Shown here: positions 34,690 to 44,199 of the stretch, piece by piece
How the letters are laid out: every line of letters begins with the position of its first letter
Numbering within the stretch: the first letter of the stretch is position 1
Origin: DATGKG01 sp963783145
Lineage (GTDB): Bacteria; Desulfobacterota; Binatia; Binatales; Binataceae
DNA: 64,000 bases
Direction: 5' to 3'
NCBI GenBank assembly: GCA_963783145.1
Contig: CAWAMM010000011.1
Span: forward strand, 417,555 to 481,554
Translations under genes and position numbers: made by a program
The notes under the pieces: model-generated
Databases searched by the model: none
What the model saw: only the letters and a program-made list of their open reading frames with translations
What the model was told of the DNA's origin: nothing

Positions 34690-35670
34690 TTAGCCCGAAT
34701 AGCAACCGGCGCGGCGGGCGCGCTCGCGCGTGAGAGCGAGGATCGCCCGGCACATCGGCATTTCACCGCCGGTCAACTCGCCGAGTTCGACTACCGCGCC
34801 AAGCAGCGCGTCGATCTCGATTGGACGGCCGCGCTCGAGGTCTTGTAGCATCGAGGTCTTATGCGCGCCCACTTCAAGCGCGCCATCGATGCGCCGTTCC
34901 AGATCGACGCCGAACTTCACCCCCAGCGATTCCGCCACCACTTGCGCCTCGCGCATCATGGTGCGGCTGACTTCGCGCAAATCCGGCTCGCCGGCCAGGC
35001 GATCCAGCGTGGATGTCGTCAAAGCCGAGAGCGGATTGAGACATAGATTGCCCCATAGCTTGACCCAGAGTTCATCGCGAAGTTGCGATCTGATCGGAGC
35101 TTTCAACCGGGCTGCGATCAACTGTTTCGCCAATGCCTCGACGCGCGTGCTCTTTGATCCGTCCGGTTCACCCAGCGAGAAGCGATTGCCATAAGTGTGC
35201 TCGATGACGCCCGGCTCGATAACTTCTGCGGCTGGATAAACCACGCATCCGATCACGCGCGCCGGCGGCAGCGTTTGCCATAGCATGCCGTCCGGATCGA
35301 CGCTTTCGATGGTGCGGTCGCGCCATTTGCAATCGAGGCCGTAAAAATACCAGTAGGGGATGCCGTTCACGCCCATCACGAGCGAGGTCTCTGGCCCGAG
35401 AAGTTTGGCAATCTGCGGTGCGGCCGCCGGCAGCGAATGCGCTTTGAGCGTGACGATGACGTAGTCCTGCGCGCCGGCTTGCTCGGGTTGCGAGATGCAG
35501 CGCGCCTTAACGGTCACCGACTTACCCTCGCTGATCAGCGTGATGCCGTAACGGAGCATCGCCTCGAGATGAGGCCCGCGCGCGATGAACGTGACCTCGG
35601 CGCCCGCCTGCACCAGCTTGACCCCGAGCAAGCCGCCGATCGCACCTGCGCCGAAAATTGCGATCTTCAC
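34690..35670 (-). CDS. Ketopantoate reductase family protein (2-dehydropantoate 2-reductase-like)
   Basis: 326 residues. NAD(P) loop GAGAIGGLLGVKL at residues 7-19, then the family motifs ARGPHLEAML, YVIVTLKAH, GVNGIPYWY (catalytic-loop region), the Lys/Asn helix RDELWVKLWGNLCLNPLSALT, and the C-terminal LQDLERGRPIEIDALLGAV. ApbA/PanE makes pantoate for CoA; the paralog group seen here also reduces other 2-oxo acids. It starts with GTG overlapping the stop of the acyl-CoA ligase (GTGA), so it is translated from the same mRNA. Confidence 0.85.
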   Translation of the reverse strand: MKIAIFGAGAIGGLLGVKLVQAGAEVTFIARGPHLEAMLRYGITLISEGKSVTVKARCISQPEQAGAQDYVIVTLKAHSLPAAAPQIAKLLGPETSLVMGVNGIPYWYFYGLDCKWRDRTIESVDPDGMLWQTLPPARVIGCVVYPAAEVIEPGVIEHTYGNRFSLGEPDGSKSTRVEALAKQLIAARLKAPIRSQLRDELWVKLWGNLCLNPLSALTTSTLDRLAGEPDLREVSRTMMREAQVVAESLGVKFGVDLERRIDGALEVGAHKTSMLQDLERGRPIEIDALLGAVVELGELTGGEMPMCRAILALTRERARRAGCYSG

Positions 35671-37199
35671 GATTCCAGACCGAGGACCTTTGCCAGTCCG
35701 ATGCGCTGCGGCTTGCCGGTGGATCCCTTCGGAATCGCATCGAGGAACACGATCTTGCGCGGCACTTTGAACTGCGCGAGGCGCTCCGCGACGAACTCGC
35801 GCACCTCATGCTCACTTGGAGTCACACCCTCGCGCAGCACGATGGCGGCCGCCACTTCTTCGCCGAGCATCGGATGCGCTACCGCGAATGCCACCGCTTG
35901 CGCGATGAGGGGATGACTGAGCAGCGCGCTCTCGACCTCGACCGGGCTGACTTTTTCGCCGCCGCGGTTGATTAGCTCCTTGAGCCGCCCGGTGAGCCGG
36001 AGATATCCGGCCTCATCGAGATATCCCTGATCGCCGGTCCGGAACCATCCGTCGCTCCAGGCCTTGGCATTTGCGTCGGGATTGTTCTCATAGCCGGCAA
36101 ACACGTCGCGGCCGCGAATCACCACCTCACCGATGTCGTTCGCTTTCAGGATGTTGCCCGCCTCGTCCATGATCGCGATCTCGGGGCCGGACGCGATGCC
36201 CACACTGCCCGCGAAGCGTTTGCCCGGCGGCAAAGGATTAGACGCCATCTGATGCGCGGCCTCGGTCATGCCGTACGATTCGAGCACCGGCACGCCGAAC
36301 ACCTCCTCCAGATCCTGCATGACTGACGGTGGCAGCGAGGAAGACGACGAACGAATCAGGCGCAGCCGACCCGCCGCGATGACTTCGAGGTTGCGCGCCG
36401 CGCGGCCGAGGATCGCCTGATGCATCGTGGGCACCGCGGTGTACCAGGTCGGATTGCTTTCGGCGAACCAGCGAAAAAACTTCAGCGCGTCGAAGCTCGG
36501 GGCGCATGCGATCGAGGCACCCGCGGCAAGGCTCGACAGCACCGCGCCAATCAATCCGTGGATGTGAAAGAGCGGCATGATGTTGAGGCAGACATCGTCG
36601 CGCGTCAGGCTGAGTGTGCGCTGAATGTTCACCGCGGATGCCGTCACATTGCGATGACGGAGTGGAACGATTTTAGGCCGCGCAGTGGTGCCGGAAGTAT
36701 GCAGAACCAGTGCGACGTCCTCCGGCCCGGGAGAATTTGATGTGATTGGATGATGACTCGCGACGGTGGAGGTTGGTCTTATCGAAAATTCGCCTGCCGG
36801 TCCTGCCGGGTCAGCCTCGAGTTCGAGGATTGGGATGCCTCGCGCATTCGCGACCGCGCGTGCCGGACTGTCCATGTCGGCGAGAATCAACAGCGCCTTC
36901 GCATGCAAGTCGGAAAGATAGAAATCGAACTCCTCGTAACGATAGCCGGGATTCAAGGGAGCGGCGGTCGCGGCGCTTCCCACCGTGAGAAACGCGCTCG
37001 CCATCTCGGGGCCGTTGGGCAGCACGATTGCAACCCGATCCGCCACGCCAATACCGAGCGCATTCAGTGTCAGCGCGGTCCGTTCTCTAAGCGCGCGCAA
37101 CGCCTGATAGGTAAGCGGCCGGCGGCCGGGCGCGCCCAGCGCGGGGTCATGCGCAGCGCCGCATTCGAGTAACTTCGCGATAGTGTCGGCCTCGTACAT
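35667..37199 (-). CDS. AMP-dependent acyl-CoA synthetase, oxalate-CoA-ligase-like
   Basis: 510 residues. Core motifs: the phosphate loop LHTSGTTARPKIVPL, the A5 segment ESYGMTEAAHQM, the A7-A8 pair DGWFRTGDQGYLDEAGYLRLTGR, and the catalytic Lys in KGSTGKPQR near the C terminus. The block PTWYTAVPTMHQAIL, RLIRSSSSSLPP and SNPLPPGKR is close to plant AAE3/yeast Pcs60 oxalyl-CoA synthetases, so oxalate or a small diacid is a plausible substrate; a medium-chain acid cannot be excluded. Overlaps the ketopantoate-reductase-like gene downstream. Confidence 0.85.
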   Translation of the reverse strand: MYEADTIAKLLECGAAHDPALGAPGRRPLTYQALRALRERTALTLNALGIGVADRVAIVLPNGPEMASAFLTVGSAATAAPLNPGYRYEEFDFYLSDLHAKALLILADMDSPARAVANARGIPILELEADPAGPAGEFSIRPTSTVASHHPITSNSPGPEDVALVLHTSGTTARPKIVPLRHRNVTASAVNIQRTLSLTRDDVCLNIMPLFHIHGLIGAVLSSLAAGASIACAPSFDALKFFRWFAESNPTWYTAVPTMHQAILGRAARNLEVIAAGRLRLIRSSSSSLPPSVMQDLEEVFGVPVLESYGMTEAAHQMASNPLPPGKRFAGSVGIASGPEIAIMDEAGNILKANDIGEVVIRGRDVFAGYENNPDANAKAWSDGWFRTGDQGYLDEAGYLRLTGRLKELINRGGEKVSPVEVESALLSHPLIAQAVAFAVAHPMLGEEVAAAIVLREGVTPSEHEVREFVAERLAQFKVPRKIVFLDAIPKGSTGKPQRIGLAKVLGLES

Positions 37200-37356
37200 G
37201 GTCAGCGATTATCGCCCGATAGTGCGCTCGCCATCAACGTGCCCCATTAGTGAGGTTGGGATTGATACGGATCGGTTGCGCGGGTAGGTGTGGAGGAGGC
37301 CGGCATCTGGGGTCTTCAGACCGGCGTTAATCATCTCGACTGCGTAAGGTTGGCAC

Positions 37357-39645
37357 GTGGCATCAATCGCACCTGAATCAGGAAAGCGCACCGCCGGCGC
37401 CATCGTTGTTCCCACTCGCGTCCTAACTGATGATTCGAACGGGCGCGGCGGTCCGCGCGTGCGAAGCACGCTGCGCAGAATCAGCGGCGATTTTTACATC
37501 CTCGCGTCGGCGATGGCGTCGCGGCGCACTACCCGCGTGCTCGCGCAGGGCGAATCGTTCGTAGTGTTCGAAACCACCGGCGACATCCTCGAGTCGCCGC
37601 TCGAGGCGCTGGGATTTTTCTATCGCGACACGCGCCATTTGAGCCGCTTCGAGATCGCGATCGCCGGCGAGGTCCCACACTTCCTCAATTCCTACGTCAG
37701 CGACGACAACAGCGAGGTGCGCGCGAATCTCACCAATCCCGACCTGCGCGGCGCCGACAATTCGAAGCTGCTGGAGCGCGATCTGATCCAGATCCAGCGC
37801 AGCTGGGTGCTGAGCGGGGCGCGGCTCTTCCAGAAAATCGCGATCCACAACTTTGCTTCCGCGCCGGTGAAAATCGAGCTGAACTTCGCGCTCGGCGCCG
37901 ACTTCCGCGACATGTTCGAGGTGCGAGGTCTCTCGCGCACGAAACGCGGCGAGACTCACCCGCCCGCGGTTGGGAAACATTCGGTTGAGTTTACCTACAC
38001 CGGACTCGACCACCGCAAGCGCGCGACCCTCATCAGTTTCAGTCGCAAACCGACCAGCCTCTCGGAAGCCAGCGCGTTGTACTCGCTGTCGCTCAAGCGC
38101 GACGCCGCATGTGAGATGGAGATTCGCGTCGAGGCGCGCCAGGATGCTCCGCGCCTCAACGGCAGAATCGTGGTGCCGCGCACCTTCGGCGACGCCTTGG
38201 TAGGCCGGCGCCGCGAAGTGGGTGAGATAGCCGCAAGCTTTACCCGCATCACGACCAGCAATCAGGTCGCCAATTCGCTGATCGAGCGCTCGCTGGGCGA
38301 CCTCGCGGCGCTGATCACCGCGAACGATCGCGGGCACATCATCATGGCGGGGATTCCGTGGTTTGCGACGCTGTTCGGCCGCGACAGCATCATCACCGCG
38401 CTCTCGGTGCTGCCGTTTTTCCCGGAACTTGCGGCGGGGGTCGCGCGCACTCTCGCATCGCTGCAGGGCGCCGAAAATAACGAAGCGCGGGATGAGCAGC
38501 CGGGCAAGATCATCCATGAGATGCGCGCGTGCGAGATGGCGAACACCGGCGAGATTCCGTTCGGGCGCTACTATGGCAGTATCGATTCGACGCCGCTGTT
38601 CCTGTGGCTGATCGGGCGTTACGTCGCCGCGACGGGTGACCTGAAACTCGCCGAGGAGTTGTGGCCAAATGTCGAGCGCGCACTGGATTGGATCGGGAAT
38701 CATGGCGATCGCGACGGTGACGGCTACATCGAGTACGAACGCGAGACACCAAAAGGCCTCGCTAACCAGGGGTGGAAGGATTCCCTCGATGCGATTTCGC
38801 ATCCGGATGGGAGTCTGGCCCGCCCGCCGATCGCGCTGGCCGAAGTGCAGGGCTATGCCTATGCGGCGTACTGCTCGCTGGCGGAGGTCGCGGGCCGGCT
38901 CAATCGGCACGATCTGCGCGATCATCTGCGCGAAGAGGCGCGCACTCTCAAGTTGAACTTCGAACGCGACTTCTGGTTGAAGAAGGAAAAATTTCTCGCG
39001 CTCGCGCTCGACGGCGACAAGCGTCCCTGCGCGGTGCTGGCCAGTAACGGCGCGCACTGCCTGGCGGCGGGCCTCCTCGATGGCGAACGCGCCGAGATCC
39101 TCGCAGAACGCCTGCTGGCCGAGGACATGTTTTCCGGATGGGGCATCCGCACGCTCAGCAGTGGTGAACGCCGCTACAATCCGATGAGCTATCACAACGG
39201 CTCGATCTGGCCGCATGACAACGCGATCGCCGCATGGGGGCTGGCGACTGCGGGTCGCACTGATGGCGCGATGAAAATCATGACCGGGCTGTTCAACGCG
39301 GCGGCAGGCCTCAACAACCAAAGTCTGCCGGAACTCTTTTGCGGATTTTCCCGCGAGCCGAGCCTGGGACCGGTGCCGTATCCGGTCGCCTGTCATCCGC
39401 AGGCGTGGGCGGCGGCGAGCGTGTTCCTTTTGATGCAGTCGATTTTGGGAATCGAGGTGCGAGGGTTTGATCATCGGATCGTGATGCGCTCGCCGATCAT
39501 CCCGGAATGGCTGGACTGGATTCGCTTCGACGACTTGCGACTGGGAACCTCATCGATCTCGTTCGTGGCTCGTCGCGGCCGCCGTGGCGCATCGATCGAG
39601 GTGCTCGAAAAGCATGGGCCAGCGACGGTGGAAGTGCACAAGTGA
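37357..39645 (+). CDS. Amylo-alpha-1,6-glucosidase / glycogen-debranching-type protein
   Basis: 762 residues starting at GTG 37357 (AAGG upstream). The N-terminal 'GDE N-terminal bis' domain starts near residue 44 (GDFYILAS, GFFYRDTRHLSRFEIAIAG). The (alpha/alpha)6 barrel occupies about 290-730 with AGIPWFATLFGRDSIIT, EIPFGRYYGSIDSTPLFLWL, GWKDSLDAISHPDG, YAAYCSLAEVAG and PMSYHNGSIWPHDNAIAAWGL, which carries the acidic catalytic region. Members hydrolyse alpha-1,6 or related alpha-glucosidic links in storage or exported sugars. No signal peptide, so cytoplasmic. A 15-base hairpin covers its stop codon. Confidence 0.9.
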   Translation: MASIAPESGKRTAGAIVVPTRVLTDDSNGRGGPRVRSTLRRISGDFYILASAMASRRTTRVLAQGESFVVFETTGDILESPLEALGFFYRDTRHLSRFEIAIAGEVPHFLNSYVSDDNSEVRANLTNPDLRGADNSKLLERDLIQIQRSWVLSGARLFQKIAIHNFASAPVKIELNFALGADFRDMFEVRGLSRTKRGETHPPAVGKHSVEFTYTGLDHRKRATLISFSRKPTSLSEASALYSLSLKRDAACEMEIRVEARQDAPRLNGRIVVPRTFGDALVGRRREVGEIAASFTRITTSNQVANSLIERSLGDLAALITANDRGHIIMAGIPWFATLFGRDSIITALSVLPFFPELAAGVARTLASLQGAENNEARDEQPGKIIHEMRACEMANTGEIPFGRYYGSIDSTPLFLWLIGRYVAATGDLKLAEELWPNVERALDWIGNHGDRDGDGYIEYERETPKGLANQGWKDSLDAISHPDGSLARPPIALAEVQGYAYAAYCSLAEVAGRLNRHDLRDHLREEARTLKLNFERDFWLKKEKFLALALDGDKRPCAVLASNGAHCLAAGLLDGERAEILAERLLAEDMFSGWGIRTLSSGERRYNPMSYHNGSIWPHDNAIAAWGLATAGRTDGAMKIMTGLFNAAAGLNNQSLPELFCGFSREPSLGPVPYPVACHPQAWAAASVFLLMQSILGIEVRGFDHRIVMRSPIIPEWLDWIRFDDLRLGTSSISFVARRGRRGASIEVLEKHGPATVEVHK

Positions 39646-39676
39646 CCTTTCGGCATCGTCAAAAGGTCACTTGTGC
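39636..39676 (+). terminator. Long hairpin overlapping the debranching-enzyme stop codon
   Basis: A perfect 15-base stem (39636-39650 with 39662-39676) with an 11-base loop contains the TGA at 39643-39645. There is no T run after it, so it may act as a 3' mRNA stabiliser or a bidirectional block rather than a classical terminator. Confidence 0.5.
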
Positions 39677-39817
39677 GTCTCCCGAAGGATCTCGAAACTC
39701 GCGATACAAAACTATGGCTCCGGGAGCGGCGTCCGTTAGTCGAGTCTTATGGTAGGCACAGAATGTTGACCTAAACGCATCGGCGCATGGGTTCCGAGGA
39801 ATTGCTGGGGAGAATAG

Positions 39818-41362
39818 ATGGGGGCAGTTCAATCAGGCAAAGGCAGACCAGGCTATCGAATAGCGTTGGCGGTTATCGCGTTGGTATCGCTCGTAACCGC
39901 GTCCTTCGCGCATGGTCAGGAAACCATCGGAAATCGCCCCTGGTACTCGTCGCTCGCCGCGTTCGAACACCATGACTCCGGCCGTTCGCATCTCTTTCCC
40001 AAGGCAACGTTCGGGGGACGGTTCTCGGGGAACAACACTGTCACCACGGTGCAGTCGGAGGAGATCTATCCGTGCGTCTGGAACATCACCTATTTGAGTC
40101 CTCACCAAATTTTTCTATACGGCGGAGGTTCCGGCAACGATTCCTCTTGCATCGGCGCCTACGTCGCACGGATCGATCCGGATACCCTTCAGCCCCTTTG
40201 GTACGACCAACTGATCAATACGGTGGACAACGGCGAGTGGGACTATCCAGGCGCCCAAGCCCTTCTGGACAACGGCAAGTTGTACGTGATCTATGGATAT
40301 CATCTCGCGCAAATCGATCCGTTCAATGGCAAGGTCCTCGGAACGCTCGCGCTACCAACCGGCCAGGCGGCAGCGGCAGACACCACCTACAACGGATTCA
40401 ACGCGACGAGCGACGGTACCATCGTCGCCAAGGCATTCTACCGTCAGGCTGGCTGTACGATTCAGGGTCCCCATGCGCTCGCCGATTGTCCGGACCCCGC
40501 GGACGTCCCCGACTCGGTCCTGGTCACGATCGATCCACGCACGATGACGATCATTGATCAGACCACCATGCCGGCCGACGTTATCGGACGCGTGACGCTC
40601 AGTGAGCACAATGGTCACGAATACGTTTATTTCTTCGTCTCGGACACCTGCATTCGCTATGAACTCAAGCAGGGACATCTGACCCTCGATACCACCTGGA
40701 ATCCGGGTACGCTGCTTCTCTCCGGCCAGACCCCAGGCTGGGCGCTGGTGGTCCTGCACGATTGGGTTGTCGGCCAATCCAACGGGCTCCCTGGATCCGC
40801 GCCGTTGAGCGTTTTCGCGATCAATCAGGCAGACGCGTCGAAAAAATTCATGATCCAGCCCTTCGCCGGCGATCCCATCCCGCCGCTCGTCAAGGTCGCA
40901 TTCTCGAAGCAGGCTCCCGATGGAACACAGGCTGTCAGTTGGAATGCGGCAACGGTCTCGGTCGATCCGCAATCGGACCTGATCTACGCCATGGACGCGC
41001 TGCCAGGTGAGATCGCCGCGGTGCATCTGGGCTCCTCCGGACTGCGGACGGCCTGGAAGGTGGCGCAAACAACCACCGAATTCATCGCCATCATCGGCCC
41101 GCCCAATCAGCGCGTCATCGTAGGCTCGGACATTCCCGGCGCCGAGATTCCGGACCTCAACATGCAGGACGAGGTCGTGTGGCGCAACGCGGCGACGGGT
41201 CAGGAGATCGCGCGGTCAGCCCCCTTGCCGGCAATGACGTCTGGGACGATGGTCCAGCCGGACTACTGCGCCGATATGTTCTACCCGAGCGCTGCGGGGT
41301 CACTGTACAAGCTCGAGCCGGCTGCCGTCGGCGTAAAATCGAAGCCCGCATGCGTCCGCTGA
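39818..41362 (+). CDS. Exported beta-propeller-like protein of unknown function
   Basis: 514 residues from ATG 39818; signal peptide about residues 1-33 (IALAVIALVSLVTASFAHGQ). The rest is beta-rich with recurring YxxxGxxLAxIDPxxG-like segments (YVARIDPDTLQPLW, YGYHLAQIDPFNGKVLG, SVLVTIDPRTM, DLIYAMDALPGEIA, EVVWRNAATGQEI), as in quinoprotein or PQQ-like propellers, but without a clear PQQ-binding Trp-docking set. Four or more Cys suggest disulphides. It stands alone; function unknown. Confidence 0.68.
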   Translation: MGAVQSGKGRPGYRIALAVIALVSLVTASFAHGQETIGNRPWYSSLAAFEHHDSGRSHLFPKATFGGRFSGNNTVTTVQSEEIYPCVWNITYLSPHQIFLYGGGSGNDSSCIGAYVARIDPDTLQPLWYDQLINTVDNGEWDYPGAQALLDNGKLYVIYGYHLAQIDPFNGKVLGTLALPTGQAAAADTTYNGFNATSDGTIVAKAFYRQAGCTIQGPHALADCPDPADVPDSVLVTIDPRTMTIIDQTTMPADVIGRVTLSEHNGHEYVYFFVSDTCIRYELKQGHLTLDTTWNPGTLLLSGQTPGWALVVLHDWVVGQSNGLPGSAPLSVFAINQADASKKFMIQPFAGDPIPPLVKVAFSKQAPDGTQAVSWNAATVSVDPQSDLIYAMDALPGEIAAVHLGSSGLRTAWKVAQTTTEFIAIIGPPNQRVIVGSDIPGAEIPDLNMQDEVVWRNAATGQEIARSAPLPAMTSGTMVQPDYCADMFYPSAAGSLYKLEPAAVGVKSKPACVR

Positions 41363-41464
41363 TTGATGCGGTCTCGACTTCGCGCACTGCGAGATCCGTC
41401 GGCGGCGCGAGTGTGGTAGCGCCCGCGCCGGTCTCGGACGATCGCCAGGTCGGCGATTTACTTG

Positions 41465-42670
41465 CTATTCAGGGCGCCTTGGCATTGATGAATGCAAAAC
41501 TTTCTCGCTTTCCAGCCGCGCAATTTCGGCGGTTCCATAACCTAGCTCGCTGAGGATCTCCGCATTGTTCTCTCCAAGCGCGGGGGCGAGGGTGCGAATG
41601 GATGCAGGCGTACGATCAAAGCGCGCGGCCGGGCGCGGCTGCCTGACGGTTCCGAACCTGGCGCTGTTATGCTCTTCGAGGATCTGGTTTTCACGAACCT
41701 GCGGATGCTGCAGCAACTCGAATCGGCTCAGGACCGGGGCGGACGGAACGTCGTTGGCGAGCAGTCTTGGAAGAATCTCGTTCGCATTCCATTTCTCCAG
41801 TTCCGAGGCCGTAATCTCACGTCGCTCGACCGCGTTCACGGCACGATCGCGCGCGGTCTTGAAACGTTGGTCTTCGATTAGGTCTTCACGCTTGAGCGCG
41901 CGGCACATTCCTGCCCATTCGTCATCTGAGAGGGCGGCGGCGGTGATATATCGGTCGTTGGTCGCATAGACCAGGTCTGGGCCGGTTTCGCCCTCTGATG
42001 GATCTATTTCATCACCGACGAAAGTAAGACTGGGCATTGCTTCAGGCCATAGGTAGGCAATCATCGCATCCAGCATCGCAACCCGCACATGTTGCCCTTC
42101 GCCGGTCCGCAGACGCGCGAAAAGCGCCGCGGTTATCGCCTGGGCGGTCGTCAGAGCGGTGGTATAATCCGCGATTATGGTACGAATCATCCGCGGCCGC
42201 CCGGTATCTCGATCGCGCTGAATTTCCGCCAGGCCACTCAAGGACTGGATCACCGGATCGTAAGCGCGTTGTCCGGCAAAGGGTCCGTGTTCTCCAAATC
42301 CACTTATCGAGACATAAATTATGTCGCGCCTGATGTTTCGCACTGACTCTTCCCCGAGACCTATCCGCTCGGCCGCGCCGGGACGAAAGTTATGCACCAA
42401 GGCATCCGCGGTCGCGATCAGCTCTCGAATGATTCCCAGACCCTCAGTGGCTTTTATATCGATGGCAATCGAGCGTTTGTTTCGGTTGCAGGACAGGAAG
42501 GAAGCGGACATCCCGTTGCGGCCGAAAGCGAAATGACGCATGAGGTCGCCGCTGGGTGATTCGATTTTGATGACCTCGGCGCCCTGATCAGCGAGCATCA
42601 TGGTCGCCACCGGTCCCGCCACCATGGTGGAAAGATCGAGTACCCGAACGCTATCCAGCGGTCCCGCCAT
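41465..42670 (-). CDS. CaiB/BaiF family CoA-transferase (class III)
   Basis: 401 residues. Family start: VRVLDLSTMVAGPVATMMLADQGAEVIKIE; then NRNKRSIAIDIK, VHNFRPGAAERIGL, YVSISGFGEHGPFAGQRAYDPVIQ, and the Asp in RTIIADYTTALTTAQAI that forms the aspartyl-CoA intermediate. It moves CoA between carboxylic acids, typically to activate a substrate for breakdown. The gene follows a GST gene (21 bases) on the same strand, facing away from the TetR-SDR-isomerase genes. Confidence 0.9.
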   Translation of the reverse strand: MAGPLDSVRVLDLSTMVAGPVATMMLADQGAEVIKIESPSGDLMRHFAFGRNGMSASFLSCNRNKRSIAIDIKATEGLGIIRELIATADALVHNFRPGAAERIGLGEESVRNIRRDIIYVSISGFGEHGPFAGQRAYDPVIQSLSGLAEIQRDRDTGRPRMIRTIIADYTTALTTAQAITAALFARLRTGEGQHVRVAMLDAMIAYLWPEAMPSLTFVGDEIDPSEGETGPDLVYATNDRYITAAALSDDEWAGMCRALKREDLIEDQRFKTARDRAVNAVERREITASELEKWNANEILPRLLANDVPSAPVLSRFELLQHPQVRENQILEEHNSARFGTVRQPRPAARFDRTPASIRTLAPALGENNAEILSELGYGTAEIARLESEKVLHSSMPRRPE

Positions 42671-42691
42671 CTTATAACTCCATCGCTCTCG

Positions 42692-43339
42692 TTAGCGCTG
42701 AAACTCCGGAAAGTTTTTCTTCATGGCGGCCTGGTAGGCGGGCCGCCGCGCGATTCGCTCCCGAAAGGGAACCAAGCTACTCGGCAACGCTATGCCCTCC
42801 AATGCGGCCCAATCGAGGCAGGTCATCAGAAGAATATCGGCCGCGCTCAGTCGGTCGCCCAACAAATATGGTGAGTCACTGGCGATTTTCGGCGCCATCG
42901 CCTCCAGATTGTGAAGGAAATAGGTTTTTGCCGAATCCACCGCGGCAGGAGCCGGGCCGTAAGTTTGAGCCAGGTGTTGATGACGACGCACAACGTAAAG
43001 CGACCCGGCATCGAGCTCAGACATGATGAAAAAACACCATTCGTTCAAGGTCGCCCGGCCTTCGGCATCCTGCGGAGCATATAGCCCCGAGCAGGAATCC
43101 CCAAAGGTCTCCATCAGGTATTGAACGATAGCGGCACTTTCAGTTAGCAGGAAGGAACCGTGCCTCAGGACCGGAATTTTATGCCTGGGATTTAGCTTTA
43201 TGAATTCGTCGGTAAGGGTTTCGCCGGTCCGCGAGCGGATCGAATGACAACTGTAGTCGAGACCCAGTTCCAGCAGCGTCCAATGCGCGCGCATGGTGCG
43301 GCTGGTTCCGATTCCCCAGAGGGTCAACTCGTTCGTCAT
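42692..43339 (-). CDS. Glutathione S-transferase family protein
   Basis: 215 residues. Thioredoxin-like half: LTLWGIGTSRTMRAHWTLLELGLDY, INP-like segment LNPRHKIPVLRHGSF, and LLTESAAIVQYL with Glu-Ser for glutathione. C-terminal helices carry LLGDRLSAADILLMTCLDW, with the capping Ser/Asp of GSTs. Together with the CoA-transferase and the divergent genes it may be part of aromatic or halogenated-compound breakdown. The 220-base gap upstream holds two TetR-type operators. Confidence 0.87.
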   Translation of the reverse strand: MTNELTLWGIGTSRTMRAHWTLLELGLDYSCHSIRSRTGETLTDEFIKLNPRHKIPVLRHGSFLLTESAAIVQYLMETFGDSCSGLYAPQDAEGRATLNEWCFFIMSELDAGSLYVVRRHQHLAQTYGPAPAAVDSAKTYFLHNLEAMAPKIASDSPYLLGDRLSAADILLMTCLDWAALEGIALPSSLVPFRERIARRPAYQAAMKKNFPEFQR

Positions 43340-43476
43340 AAAGATCTCTGGCTCTTCGGCCTAGAACTTTTCTTTGAAGGGCCTGACATCAAGTTCATGC
43401 GTCCAGGCGCTGCGATCCTGAGGCGCAAGGTACCAGGAGGCGTCAGCAATTTGCAGTCACGGCGAACCGCTGCTCT

Positions 43477-43525
43477 ATTGATGACGCTCGTAATCTTACG
43501 TATATTGATGACGCTCGTAATCAAT
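43477..43525 (+). promoter_or_regulatory. Promoter and two repeat operators between the GST and tetR genes
   Basis: A 20-base sequence (TATTGATGACGCTCGTAATC) occurs twice exactly, at 43476-43495 and 43503-43522. The second lies in a 22-base near-palindrome (ATTGAT ... ATCAAT, 43504-43525; 9 of 11 pairs match), the first is half of one. TTGATG (43478-43483) and TATATT (43501-43506) are spaced by 17 bases and form a good promoter toward tetR, so the operators cover both the -35 and -10 regions. This is the expected layout for TetR autorepression. Confidence 0.68.
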
Positions 43526-43559
43526 TGTGTCAAGGGCAACAGGGCGATGGGGCGCACGA

Positions 43560-44162
43560 ATGCGGGTTTCCAAACAAAAGGCGCAAACTAATCATCAACA
43601 AATACTGCGCGCCGCCGCGCGCTTATTTCGCGAGCGCGGAATCAGCGCGACCGGGGTCGACGCGATCACCAGCGAGGCCGGCCTCACGCACGGGGGTCTC
43701 TACAGTCAATTCGGATCGAAGCAAGCGATCACGGCCGAGGCCATCGGGTTCGCCGCCGCGCGCGGAAAGCAGGTTTGGGAGCGAATCGCACAACGCCAGC
43801 GCGGGAAGCGTGTGTTTCCCGAGATCGCTGCGAATTATCTCTCGCGCGAGCATCGCGATGCGCCGGGGAACGGATGCGTGGTCGCGGCGCTGGGCGCCGA
43901 CATCGCAAGGCAATCGCCTGCGGTCCGCAAAGCGTTCACCATCGAAACGAAGAAGGCGCTCGAATACCTCGCCGAGCAGATGCCCGGCGGCGACGTTGCG
44001 CGCCGTCGCGAAAATGCGCTTGCGGCTTTTGCGTGCATGGTCGGCGGCCTGGTTCTCGCCCGCGCGGTGAGCGAGGAGGGTTTTTCGGAACGGATAATGA
44101 AGACTGCGACCCGTGGATCAATCGAGTTGGCTTCCGGGCGTGGGCATAGTCGTCAGCCCTGA
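43560..44162 (+). CDS. TetR/AcrR family transcriptional regulator
   Basis: 200 residues from ATG 43560. HTH: QQILRAAARLFRERGISATGV, then ITSEAGLTHGGLYSQFGSKQAI. The ligand domain has the NYLSREHRDAPGNGCVVAALGADI segment typical of the 'TetR_C group' controlling GST, SDR and xenobiotic genes. It lies directly downstream of the two operators and 38 bases upstream of the SDR gene, so it probably regulates both diverging transcripts. Confidence 0.88.
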   Translation: MRVSKQKAQTNHQQILRAAARLFRERGISATGVDAITSEAGLTHGGLYSQFGSKQAITAEAIGFAAARGKQVWERIAQRQRGKRVFPEIAANYLSREHRDAPGNGCVVAALGADIARQSPAVRKAFTIETKKALEYLAEQMPGGDVARRRENALAAFACMVGGLVLARAVSEEGFSERIMKTATRGSIELASGRGHSRQP

Positions 44163-44199
44163 TCGTTTCGCCAGGGAAGTCAGCCCAGGGAAAACACAT

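Noticed and set aside
37423..39474. A 683-codon open frame opposite the debranching-type gene
   Set aside because: High GC third positions of the true gene leave the opposite frame open; His/Arg-rich composition and no motifs.
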